Assembly (NCBI GenBank): GCA_913061415.1
Contig: CAJXUD010000011.1
Coordinates: 62,001 to 126,000, forward strand
Length of the DNA stretch: 64,000 nt
Source of the DNA: an uncultured Oleispira sp.
Lineage (GTDB): Bacteria > Pseudomonadota > Gammaproteobacteria > Pseudomonadales > Oceanobacteraceae
Direction: 5' to 3'
Shown here: positions 9,511-17,745 of the stretch, piece by piece
Numbering within the stretch: the first letter of the stretch is position 1
Layout of the letters: every line of letters begins with the position of its first letter
Notes under the pieces: generated by a model
Databases searched by the model: none
What the model was told of the DNA's origin: nothing
Seen by the model: the letters and a program-made list of their open reading frames with translations, nothing else
Made by a program: the position numbers and the translations under genes

Positions 9511-9546
9511 TAAAAAAAGCCCGTACTTTTCAGTACAGGCTTTTTA
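9511..9546. terminator. bidirectional rho-independent terminator after tRNA-Phe
   Basis: An A-run, a GC-containing stem (AGCCCGTAC / GTACAGGCT with one mismatch) around a short loop, and a T-run. On the minus strand it follows the tRNA-Phe 3' end by 6 bases. The T-tracts on both sides allow use in both directions. Confidence 0.8.
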
Positions 9547-9552
9547 GAATAA

Positions 9553-9628
9553 TGGTGCCCGGAGACAGAATCGAACTGCCGACACGAGGATTTTCAATCC
9601 TCTGCTCTACCGACTGAGCTATCCGGGC
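9553..9628 (-). tRNA. tRNA-Phe (GAA)
   Basis: 76 nt including an encoded CCA end. The minus-strand sequence begins GCCCGGATAGCTCAGTCGG and ends TCTCCGGGCACCA, giving a paired acceptor stem. The anticodon loop reads ATTGAAAAT with anticodon GAA flanked by a 5-bp stem (AGGAT/ATCCT), and the T-arm has GTTCGATTC. A promoter (9678-9706) and a terminator (9511-9546) enclose it as a single-gene unit. tRNA-Phe genes are common integration sites, and the GH3-RND operon lies on its 3' side. Confidence 0.98.
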
Positions 9629-9677
9629 TACTCTATGAACTGCGTTACCAGCTGGTAAGTGTTCGTTGAGTGGGCGC

Positions 9678-9706
9678 ATTAAACCTGTTATCGAGACTTG
9701 GGTCAA
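9678..9706 (-). promoter_or_regulatory. sigma-70 promoter for tRNA-Phe
   Basis: On the minus strand: TTGACC (-35, 9706-9701), a 17-bp spacer and TTTAAT (-10, 9683-9678), followed by the GC-rich stretch GCGCCC. A GC-rich discriminator is typical of stringently controlled stable-RNA promoters. Predicted start is about 43 bases before the mature tRNA. Confidence 0.7.
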
Positions 9707-9731
9707 GCACTTTCAACAAATTATTTTAACT

Positions 9732-10007
9732 TTATTCTTTGTTTTCAGGAACATAGCCATCGGCTTTGTCGAAATCTTCGCCACTTAAGAACTTGCTACG
9801 CTGCTCTGTAAGGTATTTTCGGGCTTGTAGATCCATCATGTTGAGGTGTTTTTCGTTGATGAGGCGGGTTTGGTGTTCCGTCCATTCGGCCCAAGCTTGC
9901 TGTGAAACATTTTCGAGAATATCGATTCCGGCAGGGCCAGGGAAAGGCGCTGACGTAAGAGCGGGTAGCTCTTTGTTGTATTTGCGGCAAAGTACGGTGC
10001 GAGACAT
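9732..10007 (-). CDS. yggX: probable Fe(2+)-trafficking protein YggX
   Basis: 91 aa, full family length. It begins MSRTVLCRKYNKELPAL with the conserved Cys7 and shows the family's PFPGPAG segment, W-x-x-W-x-x-HQTRLINE and RKYLTEQRSKFLSG stretches. The small cytoplasmic protein is linked to iron handling and protection of Fe-S clusters from oxidation. It lies 36 bp after mutY, whose product is an Fe-S glycosylase; mutY-yggX is a standard gammaproteobacterial pair and probably an operon here. Confidence 0.96.
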   Translation of the reverse strand: MSRTVLCRKYNKELPALTSAPFPGPAGIDILENVSQQAWAEWTEHQTRLINEKHLNMMDLQARKYLTEQRSKFLSGEDFDKADGYVPENKE

Positions 10008-10043
10008 ATGGGAGTACCTTTTATCTGTTCTTTTGTATCGGGT

Positions 10044-11129
10044 CTATTTAATTTGTTCTAAACGAATGTTGTTTAGCAGGGTTTTTACGGGGGCTGCTAA
10101 ACCTAACTCGGAGGGCTGCTGGGGATTGTACCAGTGCTGGGCTGATTCCCCTATGTTATCAGGGCGCTTGCTCAGCTGGATCAATACCGGATTGATGTGC
10201 AGGTGATAATGGCTGAATGTATGGCGGAAGCTAGGCCAAGCCTCTTGTTCGATCACTAGGTCGCCAAATAGCGCTTGTGTACGCTGCAAACTATCTTCTT
10301 CCATTGCGAGTTCAGGAAAACTCCAAAGTCCACCCCAGATGCCTTGCTGGGGGCGTTGTTCTAACAACATATTGCCATCTGGATCTCGAATCATGATCAG
10401 CTGTATGTGTTTTTCGGGCTTATCTTTTTTAGGTTTTGAATTAGGGTAGTCTTTTGGATTGCCTTGGGCATGCGCTTGGCAGTCGGGGGCGAGTGGGCAG
10501 ATTCCGCATTGTGGTTTGCTGCGGGTGCATAAGGTAGCACCCATATCCATCATGGCTTGGGTATAGTCATTGCAGCGACTATTTGGGGTCAGGCGTTCGG
10601 CAATCAGCCATAGCTCTTTTTGTACGGCGCTTGTTCCTGGCCAACCTTCAACGGCGTAGTAACGACACAATACGCGCTTTACGTTGCCATCTAAAATCGC
10701 GGCGTTGATGCCCATGCTGATAGAGGCAATGGCACCTGCGGTTGAGCGGCCGATGCCAGGCAGCTCGGTGAGGCCTTCTACCGATTGTGGGAACTCTCCA
10801 GCGAAGTCAGTGCTTACTTTTTTTGCACAGGCGTGTAAGTTGCGGGCGCGTGCGTAATAGCCTAAGCCTGTCCAAAGGTGAAGGACCTTGTCTTGCTCGG
10901 CATTGGCTAAGTCGTGAACGGTGGGGAATTCTGCCATAAAACGTTGGAAGTAAGGAATAACGGTAGCGACTTGAGTCTGCTGCAGCATGACTTCTGAAAT
11001 CCAAACCTTGTAGGGTGAGATGTCTTGTTGCCAAGGTAGGTGCTTGCGACCAAATTCGTCGAACCAATTAAGAACGGCTTGGCTGAATTGCTTGGCGGTT
11101 GAGGATGTTTTTTTATCGGCAGCAGGCAT
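10044..11129 (-). CDS. mutY: A/G-specific adenine DNA glycosylase MutY
   Basis: 361 aa. Removes adenine mispaired with 8-oxoguanine or G. The N-terminal HhH-GPD domain has E46 in [10 protein letters not shown], the hairpin [13 protein letters not shown] and the catalytic Asp147 in [10 protein letters not shown]. Four cysteines at 201, 208, 211 and 217 give the C-x6-C-x2-C-x5-C [4Fe-4S] loop. The C-terminal NUDIX-like domain (about residue 235 on; [19 protein letters not shown]) reads the 8-oxoG strand. All catalytic residues are present. yggX follows. Confidence 0.97.
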   Translation of the reverse strand: MPAADKKTSSTAKQFSQAVLNWFDEFGRKHLPWQQDISPYKVWISEVMLQQTQVATVIPYFQRFMAEFPTVHDLANAEQDKVLHLWTGLGYYARARNLHACAKKVSTDFAGEFPQSVEGLTELPGIGRSTAGAIASISMGINAAILDGNVKRVLCRYYAVEGWPGTSAVQKELWLIAERLTPNSRCNDYTQAMMDMGATLCTRSKPQCGICPLAPDCQAHAQGNPKDYPNSKPKKDKPEKHIQLIMIRDPDGNMLLEQRPQQGIWGGLWSFPELAMEEDSLQRTQALFGDLVIEQEAWPSFRHTFSHYHLHINPVLIQLSKRPDNIGESAQHWYNPQQPSELGLAAPVKTLLNNIRLEQIK

Positions 11130-11194
11130 GAAGTAATCTAATGAAAGTGAACAGGCCGCTAGTATAAGGGGGCCTGTTCATATTTACGACCTAC

Positions 11195-13609
11195 TTACTT
11201 TTGTGCAAGTCTCAGTTTTTCAGCCTGCTTATGGTGGTTAACCAAAAAGTGATGCAGTTGAGGTAGTGTCAGTGGGCGGCTGAGCAAGTAACCTTGGCCA
11301 TCATCACAGTTGTTTTCTCTTAAAAATGCTAACTGCTCTTGGGTTTCAATGCCTTCGGCAACCACTTTCATGCTCAGTTTGTGCGCCATCGCGATCACGG
11401 CCGAAGTAATGGCCATATCGGTTTTGTCTTCGGGGATGTCACTGACAAAAGAGCGGTCAACTTTGAGTACATCAATCGGAAAGCGTTTTAAATAAGCCAG
11501 TGATGAATAGCCGGTACCAAAGTCATCAATGGCTAAGTGAATGCCTTTGCTTTTAATCGTATCCATAATACCAATCGCGGCTTCAACATCGTCCATAATG
11601 ATGCTTTCGGTAATCTCTAATTCTAGATTTAGTGGGTCAATTTTAGATTGAACTAGAATGTCCAAAACCGTTTGCAGTAGACCCGGGTCGGCAAACTGTC
11701 TGGCTGATAGATTAACGGCGACCTTAGATTTTGGTGGCATTAATCCTTCACGAATAAGAGCACCCATTTCGTGGCAGCTATGTTCTAAAACCCAGGCCCC
11801 AATTTTTATAATCTGGCCGGTTTCTTCGGCAATTGGAATAAACGAATCAGGAGGAATAATGCCTTTTTCTGGATGGCGCCAGCGTACTAACGTTTCTACT
11901 CCGCTGATGGTATTGTCGGCAAGACAGATTTTAGGCTGATAAACCAAGACAAACTGATTGCGTTTAATGGCTACGTTGAGTTCTTTTTCAATTTCTAGGT
12001 TGTGCAAGATAGACGTATTCATGTCTTCAGAGAAAAATTGAAAGTTATTTCGGCCCAATTCTTTTGCTCGATACATGGCGAGATCGGCATTTTTCATCAA
12101 GGTATTTGGTTCGATAGAATCATCGGGTGTCATGGTGATGCCAATACTCACTGTGCTAATGATTTCTTGGCCATTTAGCATGAAGGGGCGAGCCAGAGAG
12201 AGTAAGATTTTATCGGCGACGATGCGTACGTCATTGGTATTTTTAATGTCGGTGAGCAGGATGGTAAATTCATCTCCACCTATGCGTGAAACGGTATCGT
12301 TTTCGCGTACGTTAAGATCAAGGCGGCGGGCGATTTCTTTTAATAGAGCATCGCCAATATCATGCCCGAGCGTATCGTTAATGCGCTTGAACTGGTCGAG
12401 ATCTAAAAACATAAGGGCTATGGACGTATTGTTTCTTTGCACGCTTTTTACGGCTTTAACCAGTCTGTTTTTGAATAGACGACGGTTAGCAAGCCCGGTT
12501 AAAGGATCGTAAAATGCTAGGTTTTCCATTTGGATCTGAGCTTTCTTTAATTCAGAAATATCAGAGACTGAGCCCAAGAAACCAAGCAGTTTTCCTTCCT
12601 TGGAGTGAAGTGAGGTTGCTTGAATGTAAACCCAGGTAATACTGCCATTCGCAGCGATTAACCGTACTTCACATGCCATATCTTCGTGTTCAGTTACGAG
12701 TCTATGCCACAGCTTGTTTAGGGACGAATCATCTTCAGGATGTATGTTCGAGAACCAAGTTTGTAAATCAGGCTCTTGATGCTTGATGTTATTGATTTCG
12801 CGCCAGCGCTGGTTCACATAAGTGATTTCACCACTGGGATTTATTTGGAAGATCCCCACGGGTGAAAGTGAGGTCAGCTTTCTGAATTTCTCTTCGCTAC
12901 TCTTGAGCGAGATATGTTCGTTTTCAATTTTACTGAGTAGGTCATTGAATATATCAACCAGATTACCGAGTTCATCGTGGTGATGTTTTTTAGCGCGTAT
13001 GGAAAAGTCATTACGCTGGATAATGCTATTAATGGTCGATGCTAATAAGCGTAGTGGGCTAGTGACGATAAGCTGTAAGCGTGTTGCTAATAAAAGCGCA
13101 ATGATGATTGAAGTGATCAGGATTAATAAAGCAAAAAAGCTAATATGCTTCAAACGGCTGATGATGTCTCCATTATGACAAGCGATGTAGAGTGTACCAA
13201 TGACAGTATTATTGAGCTTGATAGGGAAGTATTGTTCTACATAATAAGATTCATTGGTTTTTAATGTCCCCATCATTCTTGGGCAGCTTTCTACTTCTTG
13301 TTTTGAGGGGATACTTGCTGCGAGTACTTTATCAGCATCATATATACAGGACTTAACAATACTTTTATCAACGGCTAGGGAGGCTAAGTTGTCGTGAAGC
13401 AGTTTGTCGTCACGAAAAGTGAGTGCTGCGGTTGAGCGATCAGCAATGACTTGGCCAATAATCGAAACCTTGGAATTTAGGTCTTTATGACCAAAAAATA
13501 GTTCCAGCGATACAAAAGCGATCGTCGCTATTAAAAGGATAAGGCTGCTGGTTGCAACCGCAATAATAACAAGCTTGGTGCGAACCGTTGGGGCATTTAA
13601 TGACTTCAT
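11195..13609 (-). CDS. membrane c-di-GMP enzyme: CHASE8-like/HAMP/PAS/GGDEF/EAL (YfiN-like sensor)
   Basis: 804 aa. Order: TM1 (about 12-36), a periplasmic CHASE8-like domain (40-152), TM2 (156-176), HAMP (178-230), PAS (240-355), GGDEF (365-525) and EAL (540-795). The cyclase motif RIGGDEF is intact (GGDEF 444-448) and an inhibitory RxxD (435-438) precedes it by five residues. The EAL domain reads ETL at 572-574 but keeps EITES, DDFGTG, LKVDRSF and AEGIET, so both making and degrading c-di-GMP are possible. The first half matches YfiN/TpbB, the diguanylate cyclase held off by periplasmic YfiR, and a yfiR-like gene ends 3 bp upstream. The PAS and EAL domains are additions relative to the classical YfiN. 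Confidence 0.9.
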   Translation of the reverse strand: MKSLNAPTVRTKLVIIAVATSSLILLIATIAFVSLELFFGHKDLNSKVSIIGQVIADRSTAALTFRDDKLLHDNLASLAVDKSIVKSCIYDADKVLAASIPSKQEVESCPRMMGTLKTNESYYVEQYFPIKLNNTVIGTLYIACHNGDIISRLKHISFFALLILITSIIIALLLATRLQLIVTSPLRLLASTINSIIQRNDFSIRAKKHHHDELGNLVDIFNDLLSKIENEHISLKSSEEKFRKLTSLSPVGIFQINPSGEITYVNQRWREINNIKHQEPDLQTWFSNIHPEDDSSLNKLWHRLVTEHEDMACEVRLIAANGSITWVYIQATSLHSKEGKLLGFLGSVSDISELKKAQIQMENLAFYDPLTGLANRRLFKNRLVKAVKSVQRNNTSIALMFLDLDQFKRINDTLGHDIGDALLKEIARRLDLNVRENDTVSRIGGDEFTILLTDIKNTNDVRIVADKILLSLARPFMLNGQEIISTVSIGITMTPDDSIEPNTLMKNADLAMYRAKELGRNNFQFFSEDMNTSILHNLEIEKELNVAIKRNQFVLVYQPKICLADNTISGVETLVRWRHPEKGIIPPDSFIPIAEETGQIIKIGAWVLEHSCHEMGALIREGLMPPKSKVAVNLSARQFADPGLLQTVLDILVQSKIDPLNLELEITESIIMDDVEAAIGIMDTIKSKGIHLAIDDFGTGYSSLAYLKRFPIDVLKVDRSFVSDIPEDKTDMAITSAVIAMAHKLSMKVVAEGIETQEQLAFLRENNCDDGQGYLLSRPLTLPQLHHFLVNHHKQAEKLRLAQK

Positions 13610-13612
13610 TTT

Positions 13613-14161
13613 TTAAGGATGCCCTTGTTCAAACACAGCTGATGCAATTTCAATTAAATTAGCATCAATAGAAAGCCCTGCTTCTGTCGCGGTTTTAAGA
13701 TTGATTTTAAGGTCTAGAGTATTTTCATTGGTCATTGTTAGTTCAACAACCCCACCATCTTTAGCGAAGTCTTCTCTTTCACCAATTGATAGGATGCGAT
13801 TTGAGACTAAAGTATAGTAGTTCTTCTGGATAAAGCTATTAGGCATACCTTTATGCGCAAAGAGTATTGTGCAAGTTTGAAGGTCATTTTCTTCGCTGAG
13901 GTAGTGTATTCGGATTTCTCGTCCCTGACTTCGTTTAAGGTTGATTTTCTGCCAACTATCTTGCTTGGGTGTATTGGGAAGCAAGCATAGCTTGATGGGA
14001 GTATCTCGAATTAAGGTATCGGGCCAGTGAATAAACTTAGTTAGTTGAAATAGATATTGAATTTTAGAGGTATCTTTATTTGTATATTCCGCCGATGCAG
14101 CATTGGGTGCCGAGAGCATATAGACGGAAAAATAGATTAAACAAATAACGATAGCCGGCAT
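13613..14161 (-). CDS. YfiR-family periplasmic regulator (DUF4154)
   Basis: 182 aa. An N-terminal signal segment (about residues 4-24) is followed by the YfiR pattern: FQLTKFIHWP, IKLCLLP, TCTILFAHKG, VSNRILSIGEREDFAKDGG and LKINLKTATEAGLSID. C59 and C97 correspond in spacing to the first disulfide pair of Pseudomonas YfiR; the second pair is missing. YfiR represses the cyclase YfiN in the periplasm. Here it lies directly before a YfiN-like GGDEF-EAL gene (3 bp gap), so the two are very likely one operon and a sensor pair. No YfiB (OmpA-like) partner follows. Confidence 0.87.
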   Translation of the reverse strand: MPAIVICLIYFSVYMLSAPNAASAEYTNKDTSKIQYLFQLTKFIHWPDTLIRDTPIKLCLLPNTPKQDSWQKINLKRSQGREIRIHYLSEENDLQTCTILFAHKGMPNSFIQKNYYTLVSNRILSIGEREDFAKDGGVVELTMTNENTLDLKINLKTATEAGLSIDANLIEIASAVFEQGHP

Positions 14162-14243
14162 GCTAATTCCGCGAACCTCATAAAATAAATGATAAGTACT
14201 CTAGAGTTTAGCTGTTTTATTGCTGATAGGGGGGATAATTTAA

Positions 14244-14274
14244 TAAAAAAAGCCCCGTGGAAAATCGAGGCTTT
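14244..14274 (-). terminator. terminator after the MlaC-like gene
   Basis: Minus strand: AAAGCCTCG, loop, CACGGGGCTTT and a run of seven T. It sits about 20 bp beyond the stop of the MlaC-like gene and upstream of yfiR, separating the two units. Confidence 0.75.
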
Positions 14275-14294
14275 AATGGCAGTTAGAGGGGTGT

Positions 14295-14894
14295 TTAGCG
14301 TTGAGCGGTTTGAACGTCTCCAGACATACTGGCGATGATTTCGTCCAAGCTTTTATTTTGCAATTCTTGGCTCAGCTGCTGGCGATACGTTGTTACCATG
14401 CCCAAACCCGCAATAACGGCGTCGTATATTTTCCATTCTTGTTGCTTATTCACGAACAATTTGAAGTCTAACGGAATTTGCTGGCCACTAGGTTGAATCA
14501 TATAGCCTTTAACGATGGCTTTTTTACCAGACTTGTTAAAGCGCGCTGCTTGAAATTCAAACTTCTGGCCATCGAAGGCTTTAAAAGCGCCGGTATAAGT
14601 GCGTACTTGTAAGTCTCTAAAGGTATCAATAAACGCACTGCGCTGGTCTTTGGTGGCTTTTCTCCAATGCTTACCTAGCGCTAGTTTTGCGATACGTTCT
14701 TGATCAATCGCTGGCAAAATATAGCTTTCAACCAAACGTTTAACTTCGTCAGTATTACGGCCTTCAGCAGGAATTTTTTGGAGTTCTGATATAACAGATT
14801 CAGTGGCATACTCAACCGTTTCAGTTGGCGTTGCAGCATGAGCTAGGTGGAAAAAGCTCAATAATGATATCAGTAAGGTCGCGATGAACTTCAT
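14295..14894 (-). CDS. MlaC/Ttg2D-family phospholipid-binding periplasmic protein
   Basis: 199 aa. Clear signal peptide (residues 1-20, ending FFHLAHA). The mature protein shows the MlaC layout: helical N-terminus, LALGKHWRKATKDQRSAF, RTYTGAFKAFDGQ and DFKLFVNKQQEWKIYDAVIAGLGMVTTYRQQ (positions about 145-175). MlaC ferries phospholipids between the outer and inner membranes. Unlike the usual mlaFEDCB operon, no other mla gene is adjacent; this may be a paralog such as those acting in hopanoid or toluene-tolerance systems. It has its own terminator. Confidence 0.9.
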   Translation of the reverse strand: MKFIATLLISLLSFFHLAHAATPTETVEYATESVISELQKIPAEGRNTDEVKRLVESYILPAIDQERIAKLALGKHWRKATKDQRSAFIDTFRDLQVRTYTGAFKAFDGQKFEFQAARFNKSGKKAIVKGYMIQPSGQQIPLDFKLFVNKQQEWKIYDAVIAGLGMVTTYRQQLSQELQNKSLDEIIASMSGDVQTAQR

Positions 14895-15042
14895 GCTCTT
14901 TCCCCTCTCTCTCTTTTAATTTAAGTTTAGCCGTTTTTTTGGTTATCGTTCCAAATGTTACAGAAGTATGACTCAAGTACCTTGTTAGGGTTAGAGGGTA
15001 AAAATACAATTTATTGTTCCGAATAGGGAACAATGCTGGCAC

Positions 15043-15459
15043 CTACTTCGGATTGCGTATGAAATTGGGACTGTCCTGAGTGAAGCCTCGGCTGACTAAT
15101 GATGTTGCAAGCTCACCAGGCACATCCTTGGCAACAAGAGTGTAGCCGTTTTCATCAGCCCATTTATTCATGTGGTGCAGCATTTGGTGGGCGACGCCAC
15201 GCTTGATTGTGACATTACGAACACATAAATGACGCAGATTAATAGTATTGCCGTCTTTTGTTGCTTTGAGTGCTCCTAATAAACGAGCATTAAAGCGACC
15301 TGCAATAAGCCATTCACCTTGATCGAGTAATTCTTGTAGCGATGCTTGGATATCACTCGCACCGGTTAACCATTCTTGAGGGGCGTCTGTGTAAATTTTG
15401 CCTAAATCAATCCAATCTTGCTGAGTAGGCTGGGTGATGTGTTCAAGATGTACTGGCAT
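15043..15459 (-). CDS. PanZ-like GNAT domain protein
   Basis: 138 aa single GNAT domain. LRHLCVRNVTIKRGVAHQMLHHM carries the beta4-alpha3 acetyl-CoA-binding region with an R-x-x-x-x-R/G-type loop, and LVSRGFTQ is the usual C-terminal strand. In gammaproteobacteria this length and N-terminus are found in PanZ/PanM, the acetyl-CoA sensor that promotes maturation of aspartate decarboxylase PanD. The substrate-independent sensor role is from the family; panD is not in the window. Transcribed divergently from hisB. Confidence 0.65.
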   Translation of the reverse strand: MPVHLEHITQPTQQDWIDLGKIYTDAPQEWLTGASDIQASLQELLDQGEWLIAGRFNARLLGALKATKDGNTINLRHLCVRNVTIKRGVAHQMLHHMNKWADENGYTLVAKDVPGELATSLVSRGFTQDSPNFIRNPK

Positions 15460-15473
15460 AAGAGTCTCTATTC

Positions 15474-15502
15474 TGTGCTATTGCTGTGCTTTGCTTTATA
15501 AT
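15474..15502 (+). promoter_or_regulatory. candidate promoter of the hisBHF operon
   Basis: A perfect TATAAT at 15497-15502 lies about 42 bases before the chosen hisB start. The -35 (TGTGCT, 15474-15479, 17-bp spacer) is weak. No his leader peptide or attenuator is visible. Confidence 0.45.
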
Positions 15503-15543
15503 GGCTTTTTTCCCGTTTGGCGAGATCTTTTTTGGAGTCTTCC

Positions 15544-16143
15544 ATGGCAAATGCCAGCCGCAAGGCAAGTGTTGAGCGTAATACCTCAGAAACAAAAGTT
15601 AAAGTAAGTATCAATTTAGATGGTACGGGTGAAGCAAAGTTCGAGACGGGTGTTCCCTTTCTTGACCACATGATGGATCAGATTTCCCGTCATGGCTTGA
15701 TCGATTTGGACGTCTATTGCGAAGGCGATAACCACATCGATGATCACCACTCGGTGGAAGACATTGGCATTACGCTAGGTCAGGCTTTTGCAAAAGCCGT
15801 TGGCGATAAGCGTGGCATTGTGCGTTATGGCCATTCTTATGTGCCTCTAGATGAAGCATTATCGCGTGTCGTTATCGACTTTTCGGGTCGCCCAAGCCTA
15901 GATTTTAAGTGTGATTTTACCCGCGGTAATATTGGCCGCTTTGATACTCAGCTGTTCTGGGAGTTTTTCCATGGCTTTGTGAACCACGCCGGCGTGACAC
16001 TGCATATTGATAACCTTAAAGGCTTTAACGCACATCACCAGGCAGAAACAATTTTCAAAGCCTTTGGTCGTGCATTGCGTATGGCGCTTACAGAAGACCC
16101 TCGTATGGCAGGTCAAATGCCGTCTACTAAGGGCGTTCTGTAA
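15544..16143 (+). CDS. hisB: imidazoleglycerol-phosphate dehydratase HisB
   Basis: 199 aa, monofunctional like the Pseudomonas enzyme (no phosphatase domain). Dehydrates imidazole glycerol phosphate to imidazole acetol phosphate in histidine synthesis. Metal-binding HHSVED and AHHQAE histidine motifs, FLDHMMDQ and DFSGRP are intact. I chose the ATG at 15544 ([12 protein letters not shown]) because the homologous N-terminus starts there and GGAG precedes it by 8 bases; the frame is open to 15517. hisH follows after 3 bp. Confidence 0.97.
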   Translation: MANASRKASVERNTSETKVKVSINLDGTGEAKFETGVPFLDHMMDQISRHGLIDLDVYCEGDNHIDDHHSVEDIGITLGQAFAKAVGDKRGIVRYGHSYVPLDEALSRVVIDFSGRPSLDFKCDFTRGNIGRFDTQLFWEFFHGFVNHAGVTLHIDNLKGFNAHHQAETIFKAFGRALRMALTEDPRMAGQMPSTKGVL

Positions 16144-16146
16144 CCG

Positions 16147-16818
16147 ATGAGTAAAGTAATCAGTAAAACCTGTGCGGTCATTGATTATGGAATGGGGAAT
16201 TTGCACAGCGCTCATGGCGCTTTGCAAAAAGTGGCCCCTGATAGTCATATTTTGGTCACTTCCGACCCTGCTCAAATTTTAGCGGCTGATCACGTAGTTT
16301 TGCCCGGTGTTGGCGCGATCCGTGATTGCATGAGCGAAATTCAACGCCAAGAGATTGATCAAGTCGTAGCTGAAGTGGCGAAGACAAAGCCGTTGTTAGG
16401 TATTTGTGTGGGCCTGCAGGCCATGATGACGCGTTCTGAAGAGAACGGCGGAATTGATTGTATGAACATGTTTTCTGGCCAAGTACGTTACTTCGGTGAC
16501 AACCTCTTAGGCGATGCGCTGAAAGACGGTACTAATGAGCGCTTAAAAGTGCCGCACATGGGTTGGAATCAGGTTGAACAAATTGCCCATCCACTTTGGC
16601 AAGATATTAAAGATCAGAGCCGTTTTTATTTTGTGCACTCGTATTTTGTAACCGCTGACGATCAGAGCCAAGTTAAAGGGATTGGTCATTACGGTAAGCC
16701 TTTCGCTGCGGCGATGGGGCAGGATAATGTCTTTGCGGTGCAGTTTCACCCAGAGAAGAGTCACAAAAATGGCCTGCAGTTATTGCAGAACTTTTTAAGC
16801 TGGGATGGTCAGGCTTAA
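16147..16818 (+). CDS. hisH: imidazole glycerol phosphate synthase glutaminase subunit HisH
   Basis: 223 aa class I glutamine amidotransferase. The nucleophile Cys87 is in LLGICVGLQ and the His/Glu partners are in QFHPEKS. It delivers ammonia to HisF, which makes IGP and AICAR. It starts 3 bp after hisB and ends 29 bp before hisF. In related genomes hisA lies between hisH and hisF; here the space is too short for any gene. Confidence 0.97.
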   Translation: MSKVISKTCAVIDYGMGNLHSAHGALQKVAPDSHILVTSDPAQILAADHVVLPGVGAIRDCMSEIQRQEIDQVVAEVAKTKPLLGICVGLQAMMTRSEENGGIDCMNMFSGQVRYFGDNLLGDALKDGTNERLKVPHMGWNQVEQIAHPLWQDIKDQSRFYFVHSYFVTADDQSQVKGIGHYGKPFAAAMGQDNVFAVQFHPEKSHKNGLQLLQNFLSWDGQA

Positions 16819-16847
16819 TAAGCCCTCCAGATAATTGGACAATCATT

Positions 16848-17636
16848 ATGGCATTAGCAAAGCGTATTATTCCTTGTCTCGATGTAGATCAAGGGCGAGT
16901 CGTAAAGGGTGTTAACTTTGTGGGTATTCGTGATGCGGGTGACCCTGTAGAGGTTGCTAAGCGTTATGATGAGCAGGGCGCTGATGAGATTACCTTTCTT
17001 GATATTACAGCAACACACGAAGCTCGTGGTACGACGGTCAAAATGGTGGAAGCCATTGCGGAGCACGTTTTTATTCCACTGACCGTGGGTGGTGGTATTC
17101 GAGAAATTGCTGACATTCGCCGCATGCTTAATGCTGGCGCCGATAAAGTATCGATTAACTCCGCGGCCGTGTTTAATCCTGACTTTGTGCGTGAAGCGTC
17201 GCAGAAGTTTGGCGCTCAGTGCATCGTAGTTGCAATTGATGCAAAGCGTGTTGCTGGTTCTGGTGAACTTGGTGATGTGGATAATAAGTGGGAAATTTTT
17301 ACTCACGGTGGCCGTAAGCCAACCGGTATTGATGCGGTTGAATGGGCGATTAAAATGGCCGATTACGGTGCAGGTGAAATACTGTTAACCAGTATGGATC
17401 GTGATGGTGTGAAAACCGGTTTTGATTTAGGCGTGACTCGCGCGGTAAGTGATGCCGTGAACATTCCAGTGATTGCGTCTGGTGGTGTGGGAAACCTTGA
17501 GCATTTGGCTGAAGGTGTTTTATTGGGTCATGCTGATGCGGTATTGGCTGCGAGTATATTTCATTTTGGTGAGCATACCGTGCAAGAAGCGAAGCAGCAC
17601 ATGAGTGATGCAGGTATTGAAATGCGCATCGACTGA
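16848..17636 (+). CDS. hisF: imidazole glycerol phosphate synthase cyclase subunit HisF
   Basis: 262 aa (beta/alpha)8 barrel. Starts [21 protein letters not shown] with the catalytic Asp in CLDVD; the second Asp is in VVAIDAKR, and the phosphate-binding loops VGGGIR and ASGGVG are intact. It forms the ammonia-channelling complex with HisH. Last gene of the hisBHF unit, followed by a terminator at 17668. Confidence 0.97.
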   Translation: MALAKRIIPCLDVDQGRVVKGVNFVGIRDAGDPVEVAKRYDEQGADEITFLDITATHEARGTTVKMVEAIAEHVFIPLTVGGGIREIADIRRMLNAGADKVSINSAAVFNPDFVREASQKFGAQCIVVAIDAKRVAGSGELGDVDNKWEIFTHGGRKPTGIDAVEWAIKMADYGAGEILLTSMDRDGVKTGFDLGVTRAVSDAVNIPVIASGGVGNLEHLAEGVLLGHADAVLAASIFHFGEHTVQEAKQHMSDAGIEMRID

Positions 17637-17667
17637 TTTGTTCTTGCAGCCTGTTATATCTTTAAAT

Positions 17668-17701
17668 AGCCCTGTCAGTTATAAACTGGTAGGGCTTTTT
17701 T
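17668..17701 (+). terminator. terminator of the his operon
   Basis: AGCCCT, an imperfect inner stem (CAGTT-ATAA-ACTGG), AGGGCT and a T-run, 32 bp after the hisF stop. Confidence 0.8.
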
Positions 17702-17745
17702 ATGCCTGCTAACTTTTATGCTTGTTAACGTTAAGAGTGTAATGG

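Noticed and set aside
9766-10206. 146-residue plus-strand open frame over yggX and the mutY end
   Set aside because: It runs antisense to two confidently recognised genes and has a Cys/Ser/Leu-rich shadow composition.
15468-15671. Open frame on the minus strand overlapping hisB
   Set aside because: It is read against the clear hisB start region and encodes nothing recognisable.
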